DNA of 64,000 nucleotides from Leucobacter insecticola (GTDB lineage Bacteria > Actinomycetota > Actinomycetes > Actinomycetales > Microbacteriaceae). The translations under genes and the position numbers were made by a program. Shown here piece after piece: positions 33,414 through 43,341 of the stretch (the first letter of the stretch is position 1; each line of letters starts with the position of its first letter). The stretch lies in NCBI RefSeq assembly GCF_011382965.1, contig NZ_CP049934.1:1922001-1986000 (forward strand), given 5' to 3'. The notes beneath the pieces were generated by a model. That model worked only from the letters and a program-made list of their open reading frames with translations, ran no database searches and had not been told where the DNA came from.

Positions 33414-34946
33414 CTACTTAGATTCGGCTTCCTTAGCGGCAGTCTTCTTAGCGGGAGCCTTCTTTGCTGGGGCCTTCTTCGCGGCGGGCTTTTCAGCCGC
33501 CGCCTTCTTCGCCGGGGTCTTCTTGGCAACGGGCTTTTCAGCGGAGTCTTCCTTGGCCTGTGCCGGAGCCTTCTTGGCCGGTGCTTTCTTGGCTGGTGCC
33601 TTTTTTGTCGCAGGCTTCTTCTCGGCTGCCTCGGTTTCCTCGACGGTTTCCTCGGCCTCTTCCTCGGAATCAACCGCGGTGAACTCGCTCAGGTCGACGG
33701 CGTTGCCATCCTTGTCTACGACCTTTGCCTTACCAAGCGCAACGGCCATGGCCTTGTTGCGCGTGACCTCGCCGAGGATCACGCCCATCTGGTTGCCCTG
33801 GCTGATCGCCTGCAGGAACTCGGTGGGCTCCATGCCGTACTGCTGAGCCGACTGGAAGATGTACTGCGAGAGCTCGTTCTGCGTTGGCGTGACCTTTTCG
33901 GCCTCGACGATCGCGTCAAGCAGAAGCTGCAGCTGGATCTGCTTCTCCGAGGAGACACGAACCTCTGCGCGGTGCTCGTCATCCTCGAGACGACCTTCAC
34001 TCTCAAGGTGACGGTGAACCTCTTCTTCGACGAGTTCCTCAGAAATCGGGATCTCCGCCTTCTCGATGAGAGTTTCGGTGAAGATGTCGCGAGCCTGCTG
34101 ACCCTGCGCGAACACTGCGGCGCGTGAAACCTGATCCTTCAGGCTCTCGCGCAGTTCGGCGATCGTGTCGAACTCGCTTGCGAGCTGGGCAAACTCATCG
34201 TCAGCCTCGGGAAGCTCGCGCTCCTTGACCGCGGTGAGGGTGACCTCTACCTCCGCGTCCTGGCCCTCGTACTCGCCGCCGAGCAGCTGCGAGGAGAACG
34301 TGGTGGTCTCGCCAGCGGTGAGCGTCTCGATGGCCTCATCGGTGCCCTCGAGCAGGTTGCCCGCGCCAATCTCGTAGGAAACGCCGCTCGCCTGGTCGAC
34401 GTCCTTGCCATCAATACGGGCGATCAAGTCGAGCTCAACAAAGTCGCCGGTCTTCGCGGGGCGCTCCACCGTAACAAGAGTGCCGAAGCGCTCGCGTAGC
34501 TTCGTCATCTCGGCTTCGACGGCGGCCTCGTCAATCACGGCGTTGTCGACGGTCACCTTGAGCCCGTCGTACTTCGGAAGCTTGAACTCGGGGCGAACCT
34601 CAACCTCGAAAACGAGCTCGAGCTCGCTCTTCGGATCCTTCACGTCCGCCCACTTGGCGACATCGGCAGTCGGGCGTCCCATCGGGCGCTCACCCGACTC
34701 GGCAAGCGCGCCCTGGTAAAAGTCGTCGAGCGAAGCGTTGACCGCTTCCTGCACAACAGCCTCGCGACCGACGCGCTGATCGATGATCGGTGCCGGCACC
34801 TTTCCCTTGCGGAAGCCGGGGATCGAAACCTGCTCTGAGATCGTCTTGTACGCCTGCTTGAGGTACGGTTCCAGCTCATCGAGCGTGAGTGTAACGCTCA
34901 GCTTCGCGCGGGTCGGAGTGAGCTTTTCAGCTGTCGTCTTCGGCAA
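33414..34946 (-). CDS. tig: Trigger factor with a long lysine/alanine/proline-rich tail
   Basis: Trigger factor is the ribosome-bound chaperone at the nascent-chain exit and has prolyl isomerase activity. The N-terminal ribosome-binding signature GFRKGKVP, the FKBP-type middle domain ([19 protein letters not shown]) and the helical C-terminal domain are in the normal order up to about residue 420. An additional tail of about 85 residues follows: an acidic block ([15 protein letters not shown]) and then repeats of the type [12 protein letters not shown] interspersed with AEKP. Such tails occur on actinobacterial nucleic-acid-binding proteins; on trigger factor I regard it as unusual. Length 510 against about 430-470. 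Confidence 0.95.
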   Translation of the reverse strand: MPKTTAEKLTPTRAKLSVTLTLDELEPYLKQAYKTISEQVSIPGFRKGKVPAPIIDQRVGREAVVQEAVNASLDDFYQGALAESGERPMGRPTADVAKWADVKDPKSELELVFEVEVRPEFKLPKYDGLKVTVDNAVIDEAAVEAEMTKLRERFGTLVTVERPAKTGDFVELDLIARIDGKDVDQASGVSYEIGAGNLLEGTDEAIETLTAGETTTFSSQLLGGEYEGQDAEVEVTLTAVKERELPEADDEFAQLASEFDTIAELRESLKDQVSRAAVFAQGQQARDIFTETLIEKAEIPISEELVEEEVHRHLESEGRLEDDEHRAEVRVSSEKQIQLQLLLDAIVEAEKVTPTQNELSQYIFQSAQQYGMEPTEFLQAISQGNQMGVILGEVTRNKAMAVALGKAKVVDKDGNAVDLSEFTAVDSEEEAEETVEETEAAEKKPATKKAPAKKAPAKKAPAQAKEDSAEKPVAKKTPAKKAAAEKPAAKKAPAKKAPAKKTAAKEAESK

Positions 34947-35005
34947 TTTGACCTCTCATGATCGTGCATCTGCTGGTGGCAGCCTGTCTCGGGCCGGATT
35001 GACCC

Positions 35006-35083
35006 TGGTCGGGGCGACAGGATTCGAACCTGCGACCTCCCGCTCCCAAAGCGGGCGCTCTAGCCAAGCTGAGCTACGCCCCG
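35006..35083 (-). tRNA. tRNA-Pro (TGG)
   Basis: On the minus strand the sequence folds into a cloverleaf with acceptor arms CGGGGCG/CGCCCCG, D stem GCTC/GAGC, anticodon stem CCCGC/GCGGG around TTTGGGA (anticodon TGG), and T loop TTCGAAT. Discriminator A and an encoded CCA end at 35006. It lies downstream of nothing coding and 60 bases upstream of tig on the same strand. Confidence 0.97.
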
Positions 35084-35402
35084 AAACCCTGAGGTTTCAG
35101 TGTTGTGGAGCACGCCTGCGCGCGCAACCTGAGCAAGTCTAGCCGAAACAAGCCGTGAAAATGTATTCGCCGACCCAAGTTGCCGCTGCTGCCCCGCCGA
35201 CCCTGTGTCGGTGAGTGCCCACCAATCCCCGAGTGCCCACCCTAGCGACGCGTGGGTTCAGTGGGCGCTCGCCGGAAAGGTGGGCGTTCACCGTGTTGGT
35301 GCCGGATGTGGAGGAAGAAGTGGAGGGGATGAGGGAGCTCTGTTCAAAAACGAGTTCAAAATGCACTATGCTCGTTGAGGCGCGTTCTTCACTGAACGCT
35401 CC
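35084..35402. other. Gene-poor spacer with palindromic repeats between tRNA-Pro and tRNA-Gly
   Basis: No convincing gene is present. Just after tRNA-Pro GAAACC-CTGA-GGTTTC forms a small hairpin (35083-35098). GAGTGCCCACC occurs twice directly (35213-35223 and 35231-35241), followed by two imperfect inverted copies (around 35262-35270 and 35279-35289), which could form a cruciform. TTCAAA near 35344 and TATGCT near 35368 could be the tRNA-Gly promoter. A 92-codon minus-strand frame here has no recognisable product and was not called. Confidence 0.5.
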
Positions 35403-35473
35403 GGGGATGTAGCTCAATGGTAGAGCCTCAGTCTTCCAAACTGATTACGCGGGTTCGATTCCCGTCATCCCCT
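35403..35473 (+). tRNA. tRNA-Gly (TCC)
   Basis: A 71-base cloverleaf: acceptor arms GGGGATG/CATCCCC, D stem GCTC/GAGC, anticodon loop CTTCCAA (anticodon TCC) and T loop TTCGATT. Discriminator T; CCA is not encoded. Its 3' end is duplicated downstream and also present as an inverted copy, see the following repeat. Confidence 0.97.
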
Positions 35474-35674
35474 CCGAAATGCGTAAGGCCCCTGCAAAAG
35501 CTGGGGCCTTACGCATTTCCGGATGACAGGAATCGAACCCCGCAAGGGGCGCGGCCGCAAGAGAACGCGCAGCGTTCGACCCGGCCGCGGCGTGAGCGAA
35601 GCCGAAGGATGCGCGAGCGCGGTGGGTGCCGCGCCGCAGGCGCTGCGCACACGTCGATTCCCGTCATCCCCTCC
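35451..35674. repeat. Duplicated and inverted tRNA-Gly 3' ends (attachment-site footprint)
   Basis: The last 21 bases of the tRNA T-arm/acceptor region with two following bases (35455-35475) recur exactly as a direct repeat at 35654-35674. In between, 35501-35540 is an inverted, nearly complete copy of 35451-35497, giving a long hairpin that covers the tRNA 3' end and its downstream flank (arms ending AAGGCCCC and GGGGCCTT around a loop of about 10 bases). The 17-base inner stem may act as the tRNA terminator. The 35541-35653 part is GC-rich and without a gene. Confidence 0.7.
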
Positions 35675-35838
35675 ACTTCGTTCCAGGTCTGAGACCGGGA
35701 ATCGCGCGGAAAGTTGACGAGCGTCCCCCATCCTGACGAAATCCTCCCATCCGGGCGCAAGATTTCGGGAGAGTTTGTGGGACGATCGTCAGTATCGGGG
35801 ACACTCGTGGCTAGGTGGAGACCCCGGCAGAGGTGCAC
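35675..35838. other. Non-coding spacer after the tRNA-Gly footprint
   Basis: No gene or RNA is recognisable. The segment contains imperfect inverted arms CGAAATC and GATTTCG (near 35738 and 35764) with CTCCC/GGGAG next to them, which could form a stem-loop beyond the end of the gamma-carbonic anhydrase gene, so possibly its terminator. Confidence 0.4.
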
Positions 35839-36378
35839 CTACCCGAGCGCGTCGCGGTGGTTCGTGGTGTAGTCGAGATAGACCGCCGAGTTGTGGCGCA
35901 CGGACTCGCGATCCGCGTCGGTGAGCGGGCGCACCACCCGGCCCGGGATCCCCGCCACCAAGGAATGGGGCGGGATCACGGCGCCCTGCGGCACGAGCGC
36001 CCCAGCGGCGACGAGGGATCCCTCCCCCACAACCGCGCCGCTCAGCACCGTCGCGCTCATGCCTATCAGGCAGCCGTTCTCCACCGTGGCGCCGTGCACA
36101 ACGGCGTTGTGACCGATCGAGACGTCGTCTCCAATAACGGCCGGGTGGCCGCGGTGTGTGTGGATCACCACGCCGTCCTGAACGTTGCTGCGGGCCCCAA
36201 TCGTGACACTGTCGGAGTCACCGCGCACCACCGCGTTGTACCAAACGCTGCTGTCTGCACCGATCCGCACACTGCCAACGACCACGGACCCCGGAGCCAG
36301 CCATACCGACTCGTGCAACTCAGGAGCGCCGTAGGGTGAAACCGGGCGCACGAGGGATTCTCTCGGAAACGACGTCAT
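35839..36378 (-). CDS. Gamma-carbonic anhydrase family protein
   Basis: The 179-residue product is a left-handed beta-helix made of hexapeptide repeats, of the YrdA/PaaY/gamma-CA type. The candidate zinc-ligand histidines are in VVIHTHRGH and SIGHNAVVHG, and the RGD of VVRGDSDSV is typical. Members hydrate CO2 or have thioesterase or other roles, so activity is not certain. It ends the minus-strand unit formed by the surface protein and the sigma factor and starts 49 bases after the sigma gene. Confidence 0.9.
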   Translation of the reverse strand: MTSFPRESLVRPVSPYGAPELHESVWLAPGSVVVGSVRIGADSSVWYNAVVRGDSDSVTIGARSNVQDGVVIHTHRGHPAVIGDDVSIGHNAVVHGATVENGCLIGMSATVLSGAVVGEGSLVAAGALVPQGAVIPPHSLVAGIPGRVVRPLTDADRESVRHNSAVYLDYTTNHRDALG

Positions 36379-36427
36379 GGATTAACTTTGGCTCGTTTCA
36401 GTGCAGGAGACAAGTCAAGGCGCGGAT

Positions 36428-37648
36428 CTAGCGAAGCTCGAACGAGAACGTTTGATCCGCCTCTGCTGTTACCAGTCGGACCTCGTAGCTCCCCACCCGC
36501 GGTGCGAAGAAATACTCACGAGTGCGTACGTCAACCAGCTCAGCTAGCTCGGCACCGTCCCACGAATAGGCGACCGCGCAGGCGTCTGTGCCGGTATGTC
36601 GGACTTCGAAGTATGCTGACTCCCCATTGACACCGGAACCTGTGAAAAGGAGTTGGCATGATCCGGCAGACACGGGCGCACGCGCAACCTCAACGGTCGT
36701 TGACGCCCGCTGATCAAGTGTCTCGGGATCTCCCTGGCGGGGCTCACCGTGTCCGGCGAATGAGCTGCTTAACGCTGCAGTGGCGACGGCTGCGGTGACA
36801 AGTCCGGTGGCCAGGCGCACGAGCGGGCGCTTCGCGAAAGCTGCGACAGCATTGGCCGGGGCCTGCCTTTGGATGGTGAAGAGGCCAAGAGCGGTGGGTG
36901 GGATGATGGCTGCGAACCGCGCCACCACGTTGGCGAGATTACGATCAGAACGCCTGCACGACAAGCAACTAGAAAGATGCTGCTCGTAGGCCTCCTTCGC
37001 TTTACCGCGAAGCGTTCCGTTCGCGCGCGCAGCAATCGTGGCCCGGTATTCTTCACACACGTACTCATCTGAGTCGCTGAGAACTTCGACGTAGCGCGCG
37101 CGCAGGCCTTTCCGTGCGCGCCGGTAGAGCAGGGTCGTCGCGCCGGGTGAGATGCCCATTGACTTTGCAACTTCGGAGGTGCGTTGCTTGTCGATCTCGC
37201 GCAGCCAGAGGACGGTTTGCCAGCGCTCGGGCAGAGCGCGGAACGCTTGGATGACGCCCCCGTCCTCTGGCTCTCCAACGTCGACCACGGGCTCTGCGAA
37301 CTCTTCCAGGTCATCGACCAGGATTGAGCGTTTCGATTCTCTGCTCTGCCGGATCAGCGAGTTTCGAACGGCAGATCGGAGGTAGAGCCCCATTGAAACG
37401 GTGGGCCCGTTGCCGCGCTGAATGGCATCAACGACGTTGAGGAACGCTTCACTCACCGCGTCCTCCGCGTTGTCTGACGACGCTCCGGATCTCAGTGCGA
37501 ATGCGACAGCAGCGCTGTAATGACGTTCGTACAGATCTTTGAGAGCCTCACGGTCGCCCGCACGAAAGCGCTCGAGTAGCGCCTGGTCGGTGCGAAACCA
37601 CTCGGCCGCTGCTTCAGCGTCCTGAGCGCCTCGCTGCTGTTCTGTCAT
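36428..37648 (-). CDS. Membrane-tethered ECF sigma factor with built-in zinc anti-sigma-like domain
   Basis: The 406-residue product combines, in order, sigma region 2 (about 25-105), sigma region 4 (about 132-185, with LPERWQTVLWLREIDK and a helix-turn-helix TSEVAKSMGISPGATTLLYRRARKGLR), a ZAS-like zinc motif His224-x3-Cys228-x2-Cys231 (QHLSSCLSCRR), one membrane span (about 278-297) and an exported beta-rich domain (300-406). Such single-chain ECF factors are known; the zinc domain and the membrane are thought to hold the sigma part until a signal arrives. The ATG at 37648 is preferred; an upstream TTG would add 15 residues. It follows the LAxTG surface protein gene by 73 bases on the same strand. 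Confidence 0.9.
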   Translation of the reverse strand: MTEQQRGAQDAEAAAEWFRTDQALLERFRAGDREALKDLYERHYSAAVAFALRSGASSDNAEDAVSEAFLNVVDAIQRGNGPTVSMGLYLRSAVRNSLIRQSRESKRSILVDDLEEFAEPVVDVGEPEDGGVIQAFRALPERWQTVLWLREIDKQRTSEVAKSMGISPGATTLLYRRARKGLRARYVEVLSDSDEYVCEEYRATIAARANGTLRGKAKEAYEQHLSSCLSCRRSDRNLANVVARFAAIIPPTALGLFTIQRQAPANAVAAFAKRPLVRLATGLVTAAVATAALSSSFAGHGEPRQGDPETLDQRASTTVEVARAPVSAGSCQLLFTGSGVNGESAYFEVRHTGTDACAVAYSWDGAELAELVDVRTREYFFAPRVGSYEVRLVTAEADQTFSFELR

Positions 37649-37721
37649 CTCTTCTCGTTCCCCCCTTGGGTAACCACGAAAGGGGCCACACAAATGTGGG
37701 CCCCCGATCCTGGCTATTTAA

Positions 37722-40700
37722 TTATTCACTTGCCTGTGATCTGCGTCGCAGGATCAGTACAGCGCCGAAGACGGCGAGAAGTACTGCTCCCGCTGCCGCC
37801 ATGCCAAGCCCCTGACCTCCGGTGACGGCGAGGCCGCCGGCGACGGTCTCCGGCAATCTGCCGCCTCCGGTCGGATCGCCTGACCCATCGCCGCCATTCG
37901 GGTTCACGATATGAATCGTGTAGGTGAGCACGACCGCTTGTCCAAGGTCATCCTCAACGGTCACCGTGAAGCTGGTTGTTCCGAAGAAGCCTGGCTCTGG
38001 GACGAATTCGAGGAGTCCATTCTTCAACCTCACTGAGCCGTGCCCCGGCTGTGTGAAGGCCGAGTCGGTGAGTGCCTGCAGATTCGTGCCGGTGCTATCC
38101 CCGATTGGATCAAACGTCGCCCGATCCGTGTCAGAAGTGAGGGTCACGGTTATCCCATTGCCTGTGGGTGGCGCCTGGACTGTCACCTCAAACGTTGCGG
38201 TGGCTTGCTGCCCGACATCGTCGGTGTAGGTCACGACGACGGTGTACGTTCCGGGCTTCGCATCGCCCGCGGCGTAGTCCATTGTCTCGAGGTCGAGGGT
38301 ACCTGCGGCGGCTGCTGTCGTGATCTCGCGATCCACAATCCTGCCGGTTGTCTGCACTTGCTCAGTGAAGGTGAAGTGTCCACCAAGCGGGATGGTCACC
38401 TTCCCTCCGACCGCCTTTGGAGCTTCCTGCACGACCACCGTAAACGTAACCACGGTCGTCAGGCCATTCTCGTCAACGTAGGTGACCTCGAAGGTGTATT
38501 CGCCGGGCTCGGCACCAGCGGCATCAAACACGACACCACCCGCATCGTCCAGGATCACACTGCCAGAACTGGGCTGCTTGGTCAGCGTGGCAGACACGAT
38601 CTCCGCTTCGACTTCCACGACCGTTCCAAAGTCTGCCTTTTGGTTCTCGCCGATGACCATGTGGGTGTCACCCGCGACGACAGGAGCATCCTGCACGACG
38701 ACCGTGTAGTCAGCTGTGCCGGTCTGCCCAAGATCATCGACAAACTCGACCGTAAAGGTGTAGCTTCCCGGGGTCGCCCCCGTCGAGTCGAAAATCACGG
38801 TCCCATCAGTTGTGACTCTCGCAGATCCAGCACTTGACGGAACGGACACACGCGCATCCGCGATAGAGCCTGTTGTCACAGGATTTGCCTGGAATGTATG
38901 GCTTTGCCCGATACCGATATTGGCGCTGCCGTCCTGGGCGGTCGGCGGTGCCTGGACTCGAACCGTGTAGGTCTGGGTCACCTGCTGGTTGCGCGAGTCA
39001 GTGAACTGAACGACGAAGCTGTAAGTCCCAGCGTCGATCCCGTCAGCATCAAAGGTGATGGTGCCGTCGGCTTCCACGCGCGCAGTGCCCGCAGCGGGGT
39101 CACTGCTGATGACAATACCGCCCGCCGGAATTGAAGCGGGATCGAGCAGTGCCGGATCAAAGCTCGCGGCTCCGTCCAACGGAATCACAGTGCTCGTTTC
39201 CCCAGTGACAACCGGGCCTCGCACGACAGTAACAGTGACGCTGGCGGTCGAGGTGTTTCCCTGCGAATCGGTGATCTGGTAACCGACGGTTGTGACGTAG
39301 CTCGATTCGCCTTCTGCCCAGACATGGGATGAAGCCAAGACCAGATTGTTTCCATCGATGGTCGCGGAGACGTCTCCCGCGGCCGTTGGAGTGCCGGTAA
39401 TGGTGATACCGTCTCCCAGGTCATTCTCAAGCACGTTGACGCTGCCGCCAGCCGAAGTGATCGTTACTGCATCATTAGCCGCAAGCGCCCGCTGGTAGAC
39501 GGTGACCGTGACCTTTGCGGATTGAACCGCGCCGAGTACGTCGACCCATTCGTAGTCGAAAGTGTCTTCATACTGTGTCTGACCCGCGAATGCGGCGGGC
39601 CAGACGCTCGCGGCAGTGTAGGTGATCCGTGACTGCACGTTGGGAATCTCTGGTGCCGTTACTGTAACGGTGCCATAGCTGGGTGCTCCGCCCGAAGCGG
39701 GCAAACGCACTCCGTCGAGGCTCTTCGAAGCACTCACCTGGCTGGGGAGCCCGAGTGTGTCGTTTGCGGTGACATCGACTACGACACTGCCATTCTGGCT
39801 TACCTTTGCGTTGTCATCGAGGAGTGTTGTACGCGCGATGTTCTCGCGGTAGAGCACGTCGACGTTGCGGAGCAGCACACCGGAATCGATTGTGGCGTGA
39901 GCGACCGCGGTCGGCGTCGTCACTTTTGTCCACCCCGCTCCTACCGAAGGCTTCAAACGGATGTCATAGTCACCCGGGGCAATCGGGTCGAACGAGTAGC
40001 TACCGTCCGACTTCAGTGACGTCGTTGCGACCACTGAGCCATCGGTCGTGTCGACTGCCTCGACGATCGCGGTACCTGCGGGCCAGAGAGCGTCCCCGGC
40101 GGACACCGCCCCATCAAAGTCGGTATCCCGATAGATCGTTCCCGCAATCAGCCCGGCGTTCGAGCTGAGTGAAACCGTCGACGCAGCATAGATGTCTCGG
40201 ACCGTTGTGAGGTCCCCCGAGATTGGAGCGGTACGACCATAGAAGTCGTTCACGAGAGAGCCGCCGCGCGAGAGCTCGGGAGCCTTCAGCGTGATCGTGG
40301 CGGAGCCGGAGTATCCCGGCAGGATGTCATCGCTGGTGATCACCCGGATTGCCTTCGTGTCTTCGGGCGGAGTACCTGTCGACCAGTTGATTCCTGTGTC
40401 ACCGTTCGCGTTTCCGGGAAGTGCAAGCGCTGCTGCAATGGTCTCTGAAGGGTCATTTGAGTACTCGACTGAGACTGTTCCCATGAGCGACGGGTTTGCC
40501 GTTTCTGCGACGACGTCGATGACCTTGAACCCCGCAGAGCCGAGCCCGTCGGTACCGCGAGCGTCTCCATCGTAAGGAAGGAGATCAACAAAGGTGCCTG
40601 GGCCAGCGGGAATCTCAGAGCCATTGCCCCAGTTGATCGTGTAAAGGAACGCTTCATCCGGGCCGACCTCGCCCGGAGTCTTTGTCGAGGTCGTCTTACC

Positions 40701-43018
40701 GCCGCGGAACGCAGCCACACCGCTCACGATAAGGTCTGTCGTCGAGGTCCTATCTGTGAGTACGGCGGAAGGAGCCTGGTTGAGCGCTCCAACCCACGAT
40801 TCCTTCGACGCGTCACTCGGCGAACTGATCACAACTGTCGCCACATTGTGGCTGTTTGAAGGGGTAAACACCGACTGCATGACCTGGAACTGTATGAGAT
40901 CAAGCAGCGTCTCGTGACCGCCAACGGTGGGGTGGAATGTGCCTCCAACGTCACCACCAGAGGCCGTAACATCTCCGAGGTGGAAGACGATAGAACCAGG
41001 CGCGCCATCATCAGGTGTGCACGTGACACCGTCCGGACCGGGATCTCCCGGGGTATAGGTGTAGTCGAGTCCAGTGGCCTCGAGCGAGGCCATGACGGGC
41101 ACGGCGCACGGGGTGCTGAAGGTGACCTTCACATCAACACTCTTCGCGACGGTATCGACACCGTCACCCACCGGCCCGATGACGAGCGGGTGGACGGTGA
41201 GCGTCGCAACGTTTCCTGGCGCGACTGAAACGTCAGACCAGTCCGTCGTTGCCCGGACCATCGCCGGAACCGCCTGCACGTAACCACCGTCCTTGGCTGC
41301 TTCGTCTCCGGGAGCGTAAGCTGATTTCACCGTTGGGGTGTCGGACGTTCCGTACTGCCAGAACCAGGGAAGAGGCGCATCAACTGGGAGCGCGAGTGAC
41401 GCTGCATTGGTGGTGCGCTTCAATGGGACTTGCAGACCCATCGCGCGACCAGGAGCCAACGGAATAGCCACCGACTTGAATCGCAGACTGGTGGCTGATT
41501 CCGGGCCTCCGGGGAGATCTGAGAGGTCACTCACCCAGCCCGAGGCTCCGTCACCAGCAATACCGCAGTCTGCGCCGCGACGAGCAGCGTCATCCGCATA
41601 TGAAGCTGCGGAGTACTCGACAATATACCGGTCAGCTTCCCGCACAGTGCCATTGCCCTGATAAAACGCTGTCTCGTTCGAGTTTTCGCGCGTGACCATG
41701 TTTGGGCGCCCGACAACAGACAGGTAGTCGCTGTCCCAAGTCACACAGCCGTGTGGATCCATGGCTGAATCGTTCGCGTTCCCTGCGTTGTAGAGACCGG
41801 TTGTCGCAAGAAATGACTGTCCCGGGACAATTTTCTCGTGACCTTCCGCGTAGCCATGCCCATCACCCAGCAACGTGACGAGTGGTGCATGAAGGGTACC
41901 GACGTTCGTTCCTCCGATAATGAATGGCTGCGTGCGGTCGAGTGCGTAACGGAAACACGCAAGTTGTCCGCCCAGCAGATCCCCGACGCCGGGCACGTGT
42001 AGCCGGGTTCTTGCCCGGGCGCAAAGCCAGTGTCGAAGTTTGATGCACCGCTTACAGAATCCGGATCGAAGCCGGTCAGCTGAGTCTGCACATTTGTCAC
42101 CTGACCCGCTGGCAGAGTCGGATCGTAGGGGACCCAAACAGAAATGTCGTATCGAGCAAAGCTCAGAAAATCAGGGTTCAGGAACTGTGTCGCATCTTTA
42201 AAATCAGACCGCTCACCTGAAACCGTAAAGACCACATCATCGCCGGGTGCGGCCTGTGAATAGCTCAACGTGCCCGTGCCTCGTGTTACGACAGCGGACT
42301 GAACGATGGAGTGCGGAGGAACCTTCAACGTGAACGTAAATGTGTCATCGAGTGCCTCAAGGCCACGCACATTTCCGTTCACGGTTGTGGCACCGAGGCC
42401 TACATACTCGGTGAATTTGAACCCCTTGGCCCCTTCGTGTTCGTAGTTGGATACGAAAGTTTGCGCGCCAATGTACTTGCGAATCTCGGTCGCTGGCTTG
42501 GCGGCTACTGTCACCTCCGGGAACTGCGTGGTGATCGCGCCTCCGGTTACGCTGGGGCGGATGACGTCCCCATTCGCAACCGAGTATACCCAAGCCGTGA
42601 GATCGAAGCTCTCCGAGATAGACTCTGCGCTCCGGTTACAGGTCCAGGTGCGCTTATTGTCTGTAAGCGTGCCACCTCCCGGGCCATTACAGACGGCGGA
42701 CGCGAGCGAAGAATCGTCCCACTCCATACCCTCGGGGAGCGTGGAAGTGAAGCTCACGTCTCCGAGCGTGCCATAGGAGACATTGAGACGATATTTGATG
42801 CTGTCGTTCGTGCGTACGATGCCGTTGTTTGCGCTATCGTCGAGCGAATCCCACGGTGCGGTTCCGTCGTTTACAACGGTGACACCGATTGCAGTGATGT
42901 TTCCTGCCGCTGCGTGGGCGGGCGCGCTTGCGACCAATCCAGCAGCGATAACAGACAAGGCGAAGAGGCTGGCGGAGAGCTTTACCGCGAACCTTCTCAA
43001 TCTATTGTGCGATTTCAC
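37722..43018 (-). CDS. Giant LAxTG-anchored surface protein with Ig-like repeats, with an apparent frameshift
   Basis: Corrected for a missing base near 41989-41993 (in the GCCCGGC context) the product is about 1765 residues. The start is a GTG with GAGGGG 6 bases upstream. A signal peptide (about 1-36, ending APAHA) precedes large beta-rich domains. A SdrD-B/Cna-B-like segment starts AGTIYRDTDFDGAVSAGD. The C-terminal third has about four tandem Ig-like modules of roughly 75-80 residues, each ending in a strand like GTYSFVVQFTDSRNQQVTQT. The end shows GGLAVTGG, a hydrophobic span and RRRSQASE: a sortase signal of the LAxTG type. Likely a wall-bound adhesin or matrix component; the ligand is unknown. 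Confidence 0.88.
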
Positions 43019-43136
43019 GCAGTACCCCTCAGTAAATCTTCTTCATGTGAGCGCTCGGACGGCCACCGAAACGGAGAACATCGCGAGCGCGCTATCAATA
43101 GGAAAGAGTCAGAGTGGCAACAAAACTGACGCGCAC

Positions 43137-43184
43137 AAGAAAAATAAAAGCCGGTGACCAACCAAAATGGTGGCCACCGGCTTT
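43137..43184 (-). terminator. Rho-independent terminator after tRNA-Asn
   Basis: On the minus strand arms AAAGCCGGTG and CACCGGCTTT enclose a short loop and are followed by TTATTTTTC. It lies 7 bases after the tRNA-Asn 3' end and separates it from the LAxTG surface protein gene. Confidence 0.85.
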
Positions 43185-43190
43185 CCTGTG

Positions 43191-43263
43191 CTCCCCCGGC
43201 TGGGCTCGAACCAGCGACATCCTGATTAACAGTCAAGCGCTCTGCCAACTGAGCTACAGGGGA
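43191..43263 (-). tRNA. tRNA-Asn (GTT)
   Basis: The 73-base minus-strand cloverleaf has acceptor arms TCCCCTG/CGGGGGA, D stem GCTC/GAGC, an anticodon loop containing GTT (ACTGTTAATC) and T loop TTCGAGC. Discriminator G; CCA is not encoded. It lies between the two giant surface protein genes on the same strand. Confidence 0.97.
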
Positions 43264-43341
43264 ATATTGCCTCGGCAACCTTTCTATAATATCAAGCTCG
43301 GAAAATGGTTTGCAAATCGAATCCGAGTGTGGGCGATGCTG

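Noticed and set aside
35139..35417. 92-codon minus-strand frame between the tRNAs
   Set aside because: No family match and it overlaps the tRNA-Gly 5' end and repeats.
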